Source of the DNA: Styela clava
Lineage: Eukaryota; Chordata; Ascidiacea; Stolidobranchia; Styelidae
DNA length: 64,000 bases
Direction of reading: 5' to 3'
Assembly (NCBI RefSeq): GCF_964204865.1
Contig: NC_135258.1
Coordinates: forward strand, 4,021,001-4,085,000
Positions 11,040 to 24,475 of this stretch are shown piece after piece. The notes under the pieces were generated by a model. It was given only the letters and a program-made list of their open reading frames with translations. It did no database searches and had not been told where the DNA came from. A program made the translations under genes and the position numbers. Each line of letters opens with the position of its first letter. Position 1 is the first letter of the stretch.

Positions 11040-14000
11040 ATGAAATTCTTCCTGGTCCTATTTGTACTTCAAGTAATATGGACATTTCCTGTATTGGCTA
11101 CGGACGAGATTAGTAAGTAGATCTTTATTTTATATGCCGTCCAGTATATGCTTATTTTGTTTGTAAAAGCTGAAGAAACACTATAACTGGTCGGGGGGTA
11201 TATTCACTTAGCTAACAAAGACAGTCCCCGAACTCGTAATAGAAAAAAAAAAAAAAATGGGAATAAAATTATGACCCAACCATAATCTGGTACACGCAAT
11301 ACGGGAGTACCCTATTCAGTAGCTTAAATTATCCAACACGATTTCTAATTTATTCGATGATTTGGGAACCTGCTTTGAACAAACTTTCGACTCTTTTATC
11401 AGTTATCTGTCAACATTTAGTTGAGGGCGCTCTTCAATCTCTTATCAGTTATTTATCCATTATAAGCACTCTCCTATCAATACTCTTTCAAATTTCAATT
11501 GATAAACTTGCAACTCTGAGGGTTAGGCCATAATTTCAGGTACAAATACCACGAGAGTCACTTGTCTAGTCCTCAATCTTGCAATAGAAATATGGCCTAA
11601 CACTAATCTGGTACACATACTGAGTTCCGGTGTCCGGCATCTTGGTTCACATAATTCACAAAACCCAAATTTGTCCAATTTGGGCATGGGATTTTAATCG
11701 GAAATGGGTTTTCCTGAAGTATTCGCACCAAGATGTCGCACAACCTGAACCCAAACCGGGTACACATCCCGAGTTCAGGCTGTGCGTCATCTTGGTGCGA
11801 ATACTCCAGGTGGCCCCGGAAATGTATAATCTGCAATGGGTGCTCTCAAAGTATGTACACCAAGATGGCGCACAACCTGAAAATAGTATGTTTACCAGGA
11901 AAGGGATCAGGTTGTGCGCCATATTGGTGCACATACTTCTGTAGCGCCCTGCAATGCCAACACAATTAAGGCCAATATGAAACAAATTTTAATTTTTTTT
12001 TCAGCATTTTGCACTTGGTTTGATGTTGATGGTAACGAACTCGAAACCATAATTGACTCGCCAAACGTATTTAGGTAAGTACATATATCACGGGTAGGCA
12101 ATTTGCTACCGTTTTGGGCGCTCCCGAAGTATGTGCACCAAGATGGCGCACAACCTGGTACACATGTTAAGTTAAGTACACCCTAACTTGGTACACATAC
12201 TATGTTCCGATTGTGCGCCATAATGGTGCACATACTTCGGGAGCTCCTCTTTTCTGTGTCGGCCAGATACAGATAATAGACTTGGTTACTTTTTATCAAT
12301 ATTTTCAACGTAAATTTAATTTCATAAAAAGTATGGTCGTAATAGCAGCAGGTGAAAGTTGGCCTTAAGAAACACTTCGGTTGGCCGTTAGGGTTAGTTA
12401 TTGATAAAACGCGTTTCTCATTGTCTGAACTCCAGCAATCTGTCTGAGTGATGTATTCTATGTTTTCAGTAATTCATTTGTTGAAAGGACCAATTACAAT
12501 AAAAAAAAAGACGCCCCCAATTACATAAAAATATATTTAATTCGATCCTGAAATCATCAGGTAATTCGAAAGTTCCCAACCATCCTTACGATAAGTAAAA
12601 ACCTACTGTTATTTGGAAGCACCGAATCTTTTAAATCAAGCATTGCCTACCCCAGAGCTGCCCAACCCTTTAAGTTTGGGGGCTTAAGCTTGGGCTTAAA
12701 CCCAAGGTGTGTAACTTGCTATAATTATATTAACTCAGATATTTTTGTAATCCAGACAAGATTCGTCAGATCCAGTCAATCGGCCCGTGTATTGTGAATG
12801 TGAACCAGAAGCTGACGGAACTTCAAACGGGGACATGTCGTGCTTTAACCCGGTGAGATAAATTTAAAATCTGGAAAGTATAAAGAAAAATGGCGGATCA
12901 CGTAGTTTTTTTTATCGCAAATATTTCTTATGAGCCTGCAGCGATATGTTGGCAATAAAGCTGGGTGGTTCACGTAACCGATGGTCAACGATGCTTGTAA
13001 TAGAACTAAAATAGGGAAAATCGGAATTGATTAAACCGTTTTATCGGCTTTCCTATCCCCGGATAAATATGTAATTCATATTCTAAGTCGAGCCGACGTT
13101 GCATTTTTAAAATTACGCATCGGAGATGGTCAAGTCAAAAATGTCAGAATTTATTTTTAATATGAATCATGATATATATTTATATATGATTCACATACTT
13201 AGCCCGAGGGAGAGGGCAAGATAAGAAGGCTTAATCCTATGGCGAACCGTGGCCTATCGTTTGGTTGGTTACTAGTCCATGTTGCGTATTGGATTAGTTA
13301 GCCACGCAGGGTAATCAGAGGTGCGATGGTGAGCGCCATCTCAACGCTTCGAAGTGAAGTATTATATGTGGACCAGAGGTCTCAAACTCGCGAACGGGTG
13401 TGAATTGCGCCCGCGAGTAGATAGTTTATAGCCTCGGCCTTAGTATGAGAGTTTAATGTTAGGGCGTCACTTAGATCAGTTTGCATGATTAACGATTAAT
13501 ACATTTAATATAAGTTATGAGTTATCAAAATTGGAATAAAATTATGTCCTAATCCTAACATGGTACACATACTACGCCCAGCGACCGGAGAAGAGAGAAA
13601 AAAGTTTTTTCTGTCACACCGCATGGGTGATCGGAGTCCAAACCTGGTCAAAAATGTCTAAATCAAGGGCCTGCAAAATATTCTTATATATATAGAAAAA
13701 ATAGGCGCTCCGAGAGTATGTGTACCAAGATGACGTACCACATAAACCCTAACCTGATACACGTACTATGTTCAAGTTGTGGTACACATACTTCGGGAGC
13801 ACCGAAAAATATATCATAAATAGAAACCCAATTAAAACACGGTCATTGGAGTCCGTGACACTATCTACTCATATATCCTCCGCGTTCTTCGCCGGTCGAC
13901 CCGTACACATAGCCCTTGTACTGTTTGTCCGCCGATATTTTCAGAAAACTTCGTTTTACGAGATGTTACTGCTACTATTTATCCATATATTTCAACATTA

Positions 14001-15011
14001 TTGTTTCGTTTCAGAGGACAGCTGCATCAGCGGATACAACTAACATCTCTCCGGGAGTCAGTTACAAATCACTCATAAAGTCTGTCAATAAACAGGTGAG
14101 AAAACAGCATATTTTCTTGTGTGCCTCATATAAAAAAAGTTTTCGACAATTGGAGACTGGTGGGATTCAGACGGCTCGTACCAATCATTTATTAGAACAG
14201 TGATTGCCAACCGGGGTACCGTGGCTCCCCATATGGGGGCCGGGAAGGAAAGAGATCACAATGCTACACGCAAAACTGTTTCAACTTTTTTGTTGACACT
14301 CCAGAAATGTATGTACCAATATGGAGGTAACTAGTTTTGTTCGCCTATTTTTCAACAAGTTGTGTAACGGGACTGAAACCTGTGGGCAGGGAGTTAATTC
14401 ACTTGTATAACACAGACAGTTTCCGAAATCGTAATAGAACAAAAATGAGAAAAATCTGAATCAAATTATGGCCTAACCCTAATCTGTTACACGCACTACG
14501 GGAGTACCATATTTTCACCCCATTAGAGGCTTCAACTAAAATCATAGTAACTACCGAGTCTACTTTCGATGTTCACGTGACTGATTTTATTTTTAAATCA
14601 GGCGTTTCGGCTGTGTTTTGGCCACGAAATACCGTGGTCTGCAAAAAAAACAGAAGTTACCTCATAAACACGACACATACTGTACTAAACTCTTGCAATG
14701 ACAATTTAATGAACTCCTAAATAAAATATGAAATTTCGAGTTTGCTGCGGGCTCAGGCCTGCAAATCCAGTTAATTAGTCGAACTCGGTCTGATTCAATA
14801 CCCACAGGCCTGGGTCTGGCCGGGCTGGAATTTTTGGGCCCAATCTTACCTATATTCTAATTCACAGGTCTGGATACGATGCCAACTTTATGATTGCGAT
14901 CCTGCTACTGAAACCTGCAAAGCAAATAGACAAAAGATTTTGGACATCGCCAAAGATTTGGGATTCCCTGGCCTCGACACTGACGATATAGAACGTATTT
15001 GCACTGCATAG
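11040..15011 (+). CDS. Small secreted Cys-rich protein, five exons, family not recognised
   Basis: Coding exons are 11040-11112, 12005-12074, 12756-12852, 14015-14095 and 14868-15011 (TAG). Every boundary has AG and GT signals (donors gtaagt, gtaagt, gtgaga, gtgaga) and the phases (1, 2, 0, 0) agree, giving 154 residues. Exon 1 encodes a typical signal peptide (MKFFLVLFVL, then a Trp/Phe/Pro/Val stretch ending near VLATDE). The mature part has eight cysteines: FC in exon 2, YCEC and SC in exon 3, RC, DC, TC and IC in exon 5. This suits a disulfide-bonded extracellular protein. I see no membrane segment after the signal and no family motif I can name. Introns are filled with MITEs. Exons 3-5 have a decayed duplicate at 51.5-54.9 kb, where the last Cys codon is a stop. 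Function is unknown; transcription is predicted only from splice logic. Confidence 0.72.
11192..11322 (+). mobile_element. MITE family C fragment in intron 1
   Basis: Contains cccgaactcgtaataga, an A-run and a cataatctggtacac end with gggagtacc, as in the copy at 9966. Confidence 0.5.
11520..11680. mobile_element. MITE family B fragment in intron 1
   Basis: Contains gggttaggccataattt, ggtacaaataccac, aatatggcctaacac, then ggtgtccggcatcttgg. Confidence 0.5.
11700..11945. repeat. Two adjacent short hairpin MITEs in intron 1
   Basis: About 11710-11810 and 11838-11942 are each self-complementary. They use tattcgcaccaagatg / catcttggtgcgaat and tgtacaccaagatggcgc / gcgccatattggtgcac. They resemble family B arm tips with a different centre. 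Confidence 0.6.
12118..12247. repeat. Hairpin MITE in intron 2
   Basis: ggcgctcccgaagtatgtg at the left pairs with cacatacttcgggagctcc at the right. The inner arms accaagatggcgcac and gtgcgccataatggt also pair. Confidence 0.7.
13010..13300. mobile_element. Degraded SINE copies in intron 3
   Basis: About 13030-13080 reads ggctttcctatccccgg then ataaatatgtaa, the 3' tail of the SINE seen complete at 46072. About 13200-13290 carries the inverse orientation (ccgagggagagg, ggcgaaccgtggcc, gtccatgttgcg). Confidence 0.5.
13706..13803. repeat. Hairpin MITE in intron 3
   Basis: ggcgctccgagagtatg at the left pairs imperfectly with catacttcgggagcacc at the right. The centre carries ataaaccctaacctg. 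Confidence 0.6.
14312..14510 (+). mobile_element. MITE family C copy in intron 4
   Basis: Same order of blocks as 9966-10185: ccaatatggaggtaac, caacaagttgtgtaa, ggcctaaccctaatctg, acgggagtacc. Confidence 0.6.
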
Positions 15012-17252
15012 TAGAGAACTGATGGAGTCAAATACCATGTTTCCCCGGATTTCAATTTTCTTTCAACAAATATCACTAGGGCTTATTTATAAAGAGTTAT
15101 GTATTTTATTTTCATTCTCAAAACAAAATCACAAAGTGGATGATAACGAACTTCTTCCAATCGACTAAATCAAAAAAAAATTGCGCTATCGTCTGAGTCT
15201 TTAAAGGAGGGAAATTATATACCACGTTTCCCCAAAAATAAGACATTGTCTTATTTCAATTTTCTTTAAAAAAAAACACTAGGGCTCATTTGGCTAGGTC
15301 AAAAAAATTTGCGCTATCGACTGAGTTATATTTTAAAGGAGAGGGTTTATATTAAAATCATTTTTAAAATTCAAGCTAGATCTTATTTTTTTGAAAACAC
15401 GATTAAAATGACACCAATTCGACATTTCAATTCCAGACTTTTTAATTTTTCAATATATTTTTGCTGTCCATATTAAATTTGTTGAGCAGTGGTCCCCAAC
15501 CTTTCATGACTCGTGGACCCCTTATTGAGGCTTTCAGCACTCACGGCTCCCCAGTTTATCATTCCAGTGGCACTTGTAGCGTTATTTTGATCAGTAGATT
15601 CAAAATCCTATTATGTTCATACAATTCATGCTCAATAAAGAGAAAACACCCTGTAAAATAACCTTATTGAGCAATGAAACTAAGAAGAACGAAGGTTTTA
15701 GTAAAAGTAAAATTAGTTTTGCGCCTGGTGGCCACTTCCAACTACCCTGTGGTCCCCTCGGTGGCCCAGGTCCCCAGTTGGAAACATTTGTTGTTGAGGT
15801 TGAGAAAATAATCAATTTTTTTCCACAATCAATATATATATCGATTGATATCAAGTTTTCAGCACTTAAAAATGTAAGACATTACTATTACTCTTGTTTT
15901 GATTATTTCCATATGAAATCCTGATTATTCATAGATTTTTCTGTATGTTTTAAACTTTGGAACATTTTTTATCTCCTATCGGAACACTATATTCTGTCAC
16001 AATAAACCTGAGTCATTCGAAACCTATTCCACGCGGATGAATATAAAAGTGGCATAGACAAAACAATTTTAACATTGGCTCATATTTGAACTGTGGCCAC
16101 CCGAGCAGAAATTTGCAATTTGTTTCGTTTATACTACTTTATTTTATCCGCGTGGGATTTGATTTGAATGACTGAGGTCTATTGGCGCGCCCCCTATCTT
16201 CTCAACAAACTTGGTGCTCAGATTAAAAAGGAGGCGCGGCCTTCGTGTTCATATTTGGGCATTGAGCTGACATGCTCAACCATGTTTTATGATTTCATTT
16301 CTAACTCCGTGAAATTTGCTGCGCTGTAATTACCCTTCTGTAGATTGTACAATATATTATAATAAATATTTGCCCACTTGTGTAGCCTTCTTCTTCATGA
16401 ATGCAGAATCGGACTGGAATAGCACACAATTGTAGTGTAGGACAACTGTTTTTATTTTATTTTCACAGACCAAGTCAAGTTTCTTTTTTTTTTTGTATTC
16501 ACGTAGTATGTGTACCAGGTTAGGGTTAGGCCATAATTTTGTTTCGATTTTCCTTATTTACGTTCTATTACGAGTTCGGGGACTGTTTGCCCTAAGGCTT
16601 CCGTTCCTTTACACAACTTGATTTAAAGTAGGCAAACAAAATCGGTTACCCCATATTATTGGCACACATACACACATACTGGATCGCCAAGTCAGGTTTA
16701 TTGGACACGTAGTGGACATAAACGATCGTTTCAAAATGTTGTTGTTATTGGTATTATTTGTCTCCGTCAACACGTTTTGAAGAAATCGCTTTTCTCTTCG
16801 AATACTGGACCAATTGCTTTGAAATTTTTTTCCTGAAGACTATTACTTTGCTATGACGTCATCAAAATTATGTAACTCCACGTGTCCATATATTTGAGCA
16901 TAGCTCTATTGTTTATCCAACCAGTAAAATCAGTTACATTACAAATTTCATGTTTTGTGATCAGAGTGATGGGGGAGGCTACTTTAGACTACCTAGCCGG
17001 CACGCCATAAAAGAATGGGTCCAAACCAGGGGCCCGCGGGCCAGATCCGTCGGCTTTTCATCTGGCCCGCAATAACACGATAAATTGGCAAAAAAAAATT
17101 CCATGGAATGTTTCCCCGAACATCGAATTCCTTGTTTATTTCGTAACATTAGCCAAGCAGCAAGATGGAAAAGTGACGTAACAATAGGCCTTTTCGCATC
17201 CGCTCGGACACTTTTGTCACTCGGACAGATTTTCAGGCGTTGTTAATATAAC
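15012..17252. repeat. Segment duplicated at 54.9-57.5 kb
   Basis: Collinear with 54889-57508. It holds two units of an accatgtttcccc / aataagacattgtc repeat (units near 15039 and 15220), an old hAT-like fragment beginning gagcagtggtccccaacc at about 15484, a reverse MITE C (16500-16690), a reverse MITE A (16705-16915) and the start of a ggcccgcgggcc hAT element at about 17028. Frames here (for example 15600-15924) have no gene support. Confidence 0.7.
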
Positions 17253-17968
17253 TGTAAGAAATGTTTGCATGCATTTTATGGAACCTTGAGTCCTTCACTG
17301 TAAGCACCTTAAGTTAGTCACACTTTATGAGTTTACATTGCACATCTTTACTGTGACGTAATAGTCGCTTATTCCCACGCGCTTTACTAGAACTTTCCGG
17401 CTTTCTAGAAATTTCCTTGCCACGAGGTAGACGCTTGTTGCGCTTTGCTTATTAGGAAGGATTCTGCGTGACTGCAGATTTTATAGTTTATAGGTTTTAC
17501 TATTTTTTGTTTATATTACTAAATGATTATCAGGTAGAAATTCTAGAATAGATATGATTATGTTTATCCATAGATTGCCCGATAGTTTGTGAGGATTGCT
17601 GTATTTTGTTGTATCGAATATGTCGCTTATTGTTTTTATTTGTATTATAGCATTACTTATGGCTGTTCTTTGAGTCCTTGTCAAAAACAGTCAATTTATC
17701 ACTAACACTGACACTAATACTGTAATAGACTGTTATCACCGACGTCAACATTAGATGTGTTTAAACAAGATAATAAAGTTTCTTTCAACACAAGTCAACG
17801 GGATTGTTGATGTACAGGTTGCAGTGTGTGTTAGTCAGTTGGTGCATAGATTGAAAACATTATTTGGGGACCCAGGGGACAGGACGCGTCTCCAGTTACC
17901 CTGTATCTTGGAGTCGCAGTGGGACACATTAGGTACCATTACGGTACCCTACGCGTACTTATCCCACA
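17253..17968 (+). repeat. 5' LTR of BEL/Pao element
   Basis: 716 bp, TG...CA termini. It differs from the 3' LTR by scattered substitutions and small indels, for example around 17410 and the short 'attacggtaccc' stretch near its end. This implies an insertion that is not brand new. Confidence 0.93.
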
Positions 17969-17985
17969 TCGAAATAAATTGACTG

Positions 17986-19934
17986 ATGGCTTTAAATGAT
18001 GAAATTCTTCAATCTGCTGTGTCTCACACCAGCACAGCATTGGAAATCCAGACACTGGAAACAATTCGACTCGTTCATGATCGAAACATCACTACATTAC
18101 TTACCAGTCTTGATAGACTGATGAATATTCCAAATAATCGAAAAAATGTAGTTGCTGCAAAAGATAGACTGGATAATGCAGTGGCTACTTGGGAGGAATA
18201 TTTGAACAATTACATTACTTTGCATTCAGCAACAACAGAATCTGATGTCATGAATATTCAAAACGCTTCACAGTATTTAGCTCGGCTAAATGATATGAAA
18301 AATTCATGTAATATGAAATATCGACATTATCAACAAGAATGCCTTGCTAGTGATGAGTCCCAAGCTAGCACAAAAAAATCTAAACATTCGCACTCAAAGA
18401 CTAGTAGCACCACTTCTTTCACAAAAGCTAGATTACTGGAGCTTGAGGCACCTGAAGAATTAGAAGAAGCCCAGCTGCAACTTAAAATTAATAAAGCGTA
18501 TTATAAGCAGCAACGTGCCAAAATTCTATCACAATCCAGTAGCACAAAATCGTCAAGAAGTTCATTGATTGAAGTACAAGCTCTTGATGAAACACTGTTT
18601 GAACCACCCCCAGCTCTGAATTTGCGAAATTATGTGCCGGAATATCCTTGTAACGTCATGCAACCTTCTGTTCAAGTTTCAACAGGAGGTGGAATAACTG
18701 ACATTCTTAGCTCAGCAATTGACACTTCTACAGGTATGGCCATTACAATGCCTTCTGCTAGTATTACGGAGCTTACGTTGTGTAATTCGACTCCTGTTAT
18801 CAGTAGTAGCCAACAGCTTCATAGAATTGGAAATAACATTGGTACCTTACCAGTTGTATCTTCAGCTAGCCACTATAATATTGCACCATTGCAAAATTTG
18901 CCTGCTGTGACGCCGGCGTTATCTCACGGAACTGTAAAAAGGAATTTGTTTTATCCCACTGTCGCACCAAGTCACCATGATAACATATTACCCGCATATC
19001 CCCCAGTGGGGCCGGCATCTACAGGCACATCATTTTTGTATCCTGCTATTTGTGAACCAACTTTTACCTACCCACAAATTTTCCGCACTGTTGACTTATC
19101 CCGAGCCCCTTCGTACCATGCCTACCCGACCCATTATGTCATCAATGACCAGAGAAGACTGTTGGATGCCACCGCCTTCAAGGTCCTATCTTCCTCCTAA
19201 TCCTGCACTACCACCAGTTATTTCAAGACCTGATCCTCACACTTCAGTACTCCCGGAATATCCATGTCAAAGATTTGATCATAATTATCCCAGCAGGGAT
19301 GATTTGTATGTTTTGGCAAATTCTATGAAACAAGGCTTCATTCACACTGCCTAAACTTGACCCCATAACCTTTGATGGTGACCCAAAAAGCTATCATGCA
19401 TTCATGCGTGGATTTGACAACATCATTGGTCATCATGCCTATGAACCTGCGGTGAAATTAGCTCAACTTATACAGATGTGCACTGGTGAGGCCAAGGATG
19501 CTATTAAGCATCTTGTAATTGTCGATTCTCCAAGCGAAGGATATCAAGCAGCACGAGACAACTTACTTTATCGATTTGGAAATCGTACACTGGTCATTGA
19601 CGCTCACATTCGTCAACTGACAGAAGGTCCTAGAATAAGAACGAGTGATACTAAAGCACTGTGTCGACTTGCTTCACAGATGAGAAACTGTTTCATTATT
19701 CTGACACAGTGGAAAGCTGAACAAATGCTGGATGCACAAGCTTATCTCAAAGATATATTTCGTCGTTTACCACCAACATTACAAGCAGATTATGTACATG
19801 ACACTTCTTGGAAGAATCATCCGATTCCTTCATTCACTCATTTATTGGAATTTGTTGAACTGAGAGCCCATCTCAGTAATAATTTGTATGGACGTTTAAT
19901 GGCAGAAAATGACAACAAGCCCAGGGCGGTATAA
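17986..19934 (+). pseudogene. gag: BEL/Pao gag, frameshifted
   Basis: The open frame begins with ATG at 17986 and runs to 19200. Coding similarity then passes through two other frames (to about 19354, then 19355-19934), so at least two frameshifts separate the parts. The N-terminal half is helical and charge-rich (EELEEAQLQLK, KSKHSHSK). The C-terminal half has the DUF1759-type start LPKLDPITFDGDPKSY at about 19348 and continues through LTQWKAEQML. Role in the family: capsid assembly. It cannot be translated as one protein as it stands. Confidence 0.8.
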
Positions 19935-20084
19935 AATTTTAAATCTCGCTTTGGAAAAATGTCTGCCTATTCTACAATCAGTTTTTCAACATCACAGAAG
20001 AGGAATTCATAACCTGCTTACAGACCAACACATCACAATGGAAGACAACAAGCTCATGGTGCTAGCCAAAAGCACTCACAAACT

Positions 20085-23000
20085 TTATGTTTATTTTGCA
20101 AGAACGATCATCCTTTATATCGTTGCGCAACATTCAAACAATATGACCTGCAACATCGTCGTGATTTCATTCGAGAGAACAATTTATGTTTCAACTGCAT
20201 GAGATCCGGACACATCGTCAAGGAATGTCCGTCTCAGAAACGTTGCCAAGCTGATGGGTGTACACGGAAGCACCACACACTACTTCAACAGAATGAAATG
20301 CCAACCAGGCCACGATCACCTGTGACCGGAAATATACCCACGGACACTAATAGTAAGGTCAATTCAACAAATGTAAGTTCTTGTTTTGCCAATGTTGTCA
20401 ACTTTTGTGATATTGATTGTTTTGTTAGGCTCATGGTTGTCCCTGTTGAGGTGAAAGTTTGTGATTCGAACCATAGGTCATTGACATATGCCTTCCTAGA
20501 TTATGGGGCAACTAGATCCTTGTGTTCCACTAAATTAGCTAGGGATTTGGCTCTCAATGGGGAGCCAGAGAGATGTACAATACGGACTGCCACTGGTCCA
20601 AAACTTCATGATGGCATGAAAGCTTCATTTACTATTAGGGGTGTCCATGAACCACAGACCGTTGATGTTCACCATGCCTTGACATTTGACTCGATACCTG
20701 ATGTACGAGATTCGATACCAAACACTGAAGCCACACACCGTTATCCTCACCTACGGGACCTAAATTTTCCCCTATTGGATAAACCGATCGATTTGCTTAT
20801 TGGGGCTGATGTCCTGGGTCGTTACCCAATTACCGAAACCCGGGTGGGTGCAGCTGGATTCCCCACTGCATTACACACCATCCTAGGTTGGGCCCTTACT
20901 GGCCCAGATGTAAGCATAGCAGAGACCAATGCAGAAGTCAATTATTTGAATACTATACAACCAATTGATTGTTATTTTACTGATTTTTCTAGTTTTAATG
21001 AACCTATTTGTCATATGTGTGCTCATGATTTTGCTGATGTCAATGCTAACCCATGTATTACTCAGCCATCCCAAGATGATAGAAGGGCACTTGATTTCAA
21101 GAACCAAACTGTGACCAAGGTTGATGGTCGGTTTCAAATTGGACTTCCATGGAAGTCAGACACTGTTAGCCTTCCCTATAACCGTAATATCGCTGAGAAG
21201 CGACTAATGTATTTGAAACGTAAATTTATTGGGGACCCCGAATTATTTCAGAATTATTGAGATAAAATTGAGGGTTATATTCAGAATGGTTACGCCGAAG
21301 TAATCCCATCACATGCACTCACACCCACAAATAAAACATGGTACATTCCACATCATGCCACACACCAATCTAAATTTGGAGTTGTTTTTGACAGTTCTGC
21401 TGAGTGTAAAGGAACTTCATTGAATAAAAATTTGCTTTCTGGTCCTGACAACAACAACATGCTAACAGGAGTGCTCATTCGATTCAGGCAAGAATTGACT
21501 GCATTTGTTTGTGACATAAAAGAAATGTTCCACAAAATTAAAGTTCCACCTGACGACACAGATGCTCAGCGGTTCCTATGGTGGAAGGACCATAATTTGG
21601 ATAGTGTTGCTATTGACTTTAAAATGTTGTCCCACAACTTTTGGGAACACTTCATCACCTTCTGTTGCCACATTTGCGCTACACAAAGTAGCCACAGACA
21701 ATCTGTCGAATGCAGATGAAATGACAGTACGCACAGTTATGCGCAATTTTTATGTCGATGATGGACTGAAATCTGTCGATGATCCATCAGATGCTGTAAG
21801 ACTAATCAAACAGCTCACTGAATTGTTAGCAACTGGAGGTTTTCACCTCACCAAATTTATGAGCAATGATATCAATGTTCTGCAATCAGTTCCAGAAAGT
21901 GACCGTGCTCCTGCAATCAAAGACCTCAATCTTGAAAGTAACTCACTCAGTCGAACCCTAGGTGTTCAGTGGAACATGCACACTGATGAATTTGTAGTAT
22001 ATGTCAACATTGAACCAAAGGCGCTCACTCGAAGAGGCATTCTTTCAATGGTGAGTCAAATCTTCGATCCTTTGGGTTTCGTTCAACCATTTATCTTACC
22101 TGCCAAGCGAATTCTACAGGATCTTTGTATCGAAGGATACTCATGGGATGACCCCATTACTGGTTTACTAAAGGACCGTTGGAAAAAATGGATCGATAAA
22201 TTACATGCATTGAATTGCCTGGCGATCCCTCGATGTTACAAACCACAAGAGTTTAAAAGCAACAACATCCAATTACATTGTTTTTGTGATGCCAGCACAT
22301 CTGGCTATGGAGCATCAGCTTACTTACTACTTACTGGCGACAAAGGTGAAGTTCATTGTTTCTTTGTCAGGGGAGTCGCTAGAGTAACTCCTAAGCAGCC
22401 ACTGACTATTCTACGACTGGAACTAATCGCTGCAGTTGTGGCTGCTGAACTTGCCAATTCAATTTTACAAGAACTGGACCATACAGTTGACAGCGTTATA
22501 TATTGGTCAGATTCTATGTCAGTTATCCAGATGATCAATAATCGTTCTGAACGCTTCAAGACATTTGTGGCCAACAGAATAAACACAATTCATCTCTTGT
22601 CAAAACCACATCAATGGCACCATGTCGAATCTAAGCTGAATCCAGCTGACATTGATTCTCGTGGTCTAATGCCAAATAAACTGAACAAGGCCAGTATTTG
22701 GTTCAAAGGCCCACAATTTATATGGGGAAGTGAAGATGCATGGACCGTGGTTAACGATGGGATTCATAAAGTCCCATGCGACCCACAATTTGTTTCGGAG
22801 ATGAAAGTTCATTATACTGAATCTATGGAAAATCTCACAGATTCTTTTCCATTACATGAATTGTTATTACGTTACTCATCATTCGAAAAGCTATGTAGAT
22901 CTGTTGCATGACTACTACGTTTTCGTACATATGCAACTTGGAAATTCTCACATTCTGACAATTCACCAACTTTGGGATTTTCATCTGTGGAGGAATTAGA

Positions 23001-24141
23001 TTGCGTCACTAAAGAAATTATGAAACTAGTACAACAATCATCCCTCTCAGAGGAGCTCAAATATTTTGAAGATAATACAGGTGCAGACGAGGCACCATCC
23101 AATCTACAGAACAAGAAGAAACTCAAAACACAATTTTCGAAAACACTTCTCAAATGCAATCCTTTTGTACAAGACGGAATCCTGCGTGTAGGTGGACGAC
23201 TTCGAAACTCTGGTTTACCAGTTGATCAGAAGCATCCGATTATTCTTCCACCATACCATCATGTGACAAAGCTGATTATTGGACATTCTGGTACATTACA
23301 CACACTTGCCTCTGTTCGTGGCAAATATTAGATTTTAAAGGAACAGTCTGCTGTCGCTAAAGGCGTCCGTGACTGTGTCGCTTGCAACAGACGTTCTGCA
23401 AAAGTAGGAGAGCAGTGGATGGCAGATCTACCATTTTCTCGTGTTACTGCAGGTAACCCACCATTTTTCTACACTGCAGTTGATCTGTTTGGCCCTGTGA
23501 AAGTCAAATTGGGGCAAAGCGAACATAAACGATATGGCTGTATATTTTCATGCATGGCTACAAGGACCATTCATATCGAAGTTGTGGAATCTTTGCATAC
23601 TTCAGCGTTTTTGCAAGCTTTCTTCAGGTTTACATCCAGATGTGGGAAACCTGCTCATGTTTATTCAGACAATGGATCCAACTTGGTGGCTGGAAGCAAA
23701 GCTATTGCAGATGGTATTAACAAATGGTATTCCAAACAGATTGATACATCTCTATCTCAAAAGGGTATACAATGGCATTTTTCGCCTTCTCTTTCTAGTT
23801 ACCAAAATGGAGTGGTAGAAAGAATGGTACAAGAGGTGAAAAGAATTCTCCGAGCTCTTTTGGATGGCCAGTTTCTCAATGACTACTCATTATGGTCTCT
23901 TCTTACAGGAGTGGAGGAAATTCTCAACGATAGACCACTCACACCACTGAGTGATGATCCGAAAAACTTGAATGCCCTTTCTCCCAACTCAATTTTGATT
24001 AACAGATTAGAACCTTCTTTACCACCTGATGTGTTCTTTCGAACTGATGAATATAGAAGAGGATACAGACATGTTCAACGATTACTCGATTTATTTTGGC
24101 AGCGCGAAGATGCGCACATCCAATTCAACATATGTGCGTGA
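20085..24141 (+). pseudogene. pol: BEL/Pao pol with stops and frameshifts
   Basis: Domains in order: a CCHC knuckle (CFNCMRSGHIVKEC, about 20190-20232, crossing the start of the long frame at 20199); an aspartic protease with LDYGAT at about 20495, where the usual Ser/Thr after Asp is Tyr; reverse transcriptase with VVFDSSAE, then YVDD at about 21752; RNase H with FCDAS, RLELIAA, YWSDS and NPADID; an integrase zinc-finger region with CVAC; a DDE core with AVDLFGP, YSDNGSN and GVVERMV; and a DUF5641-like tail truncated after FWQRED. Breaks: TGA at 21258-21260, a frameshift near 21640 inside RT, TGA at 22909-22911 and TAG at 23329-23331 in the zinc-finger region. Catalytic residues of RT, RNase H and integrase remain recognisable. 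Confidence 0.85.
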
Positions 24142-24475
24142 CATAAGGAAGCTTTGTCTACTAGAAGCTGTTTGATACATTTACACACTACATATATAGC
24201 AATAGCATCCACACCACACATACACAGTTACACATACATAACATACATTCTCACTATGGGAATATTAGGTGTCTATTTTTGAGGGAGATAATTTTTTGGT
24301 TTTACCCACCCTTTTTATTTTTTGGGGTCTTGCATTGACAATTTCGTTATCTTTATTGGTTTGTTACTGTGTTCATCCTTTCAATTGTTTTTGGAAGTCA
24401 AGCAAACCTTTCTTGTTTTTGAAAATCATTTTTCTTGTTATCGATATAACATTTCATATATTTTCGGGGCCGGTA
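24142..24475 (+). other. Non-coding stretch between pol and the 3' LTR
   Basis: No conserved frame. gagggagata at about 24281 and gggg-containing sequence just before 24476 are possible polypurine-tract remnants; neither is convincing. Confidence 0.4.

Noticed and set aside
15600..15924. Overlapping frames of 84 and 103 codons near 15.7 kb
   Set aside because: They lie in a duplicated non-coding segment; the second copy (about 55.8 kb) does not keep them open.
20085..24141. Functional retroviral-like polyprotein
   Set aside because: Three in-frame stops, at least one frameshift inside the reverse transcriptase and an altered protease motif; no envelope-like frame follows.
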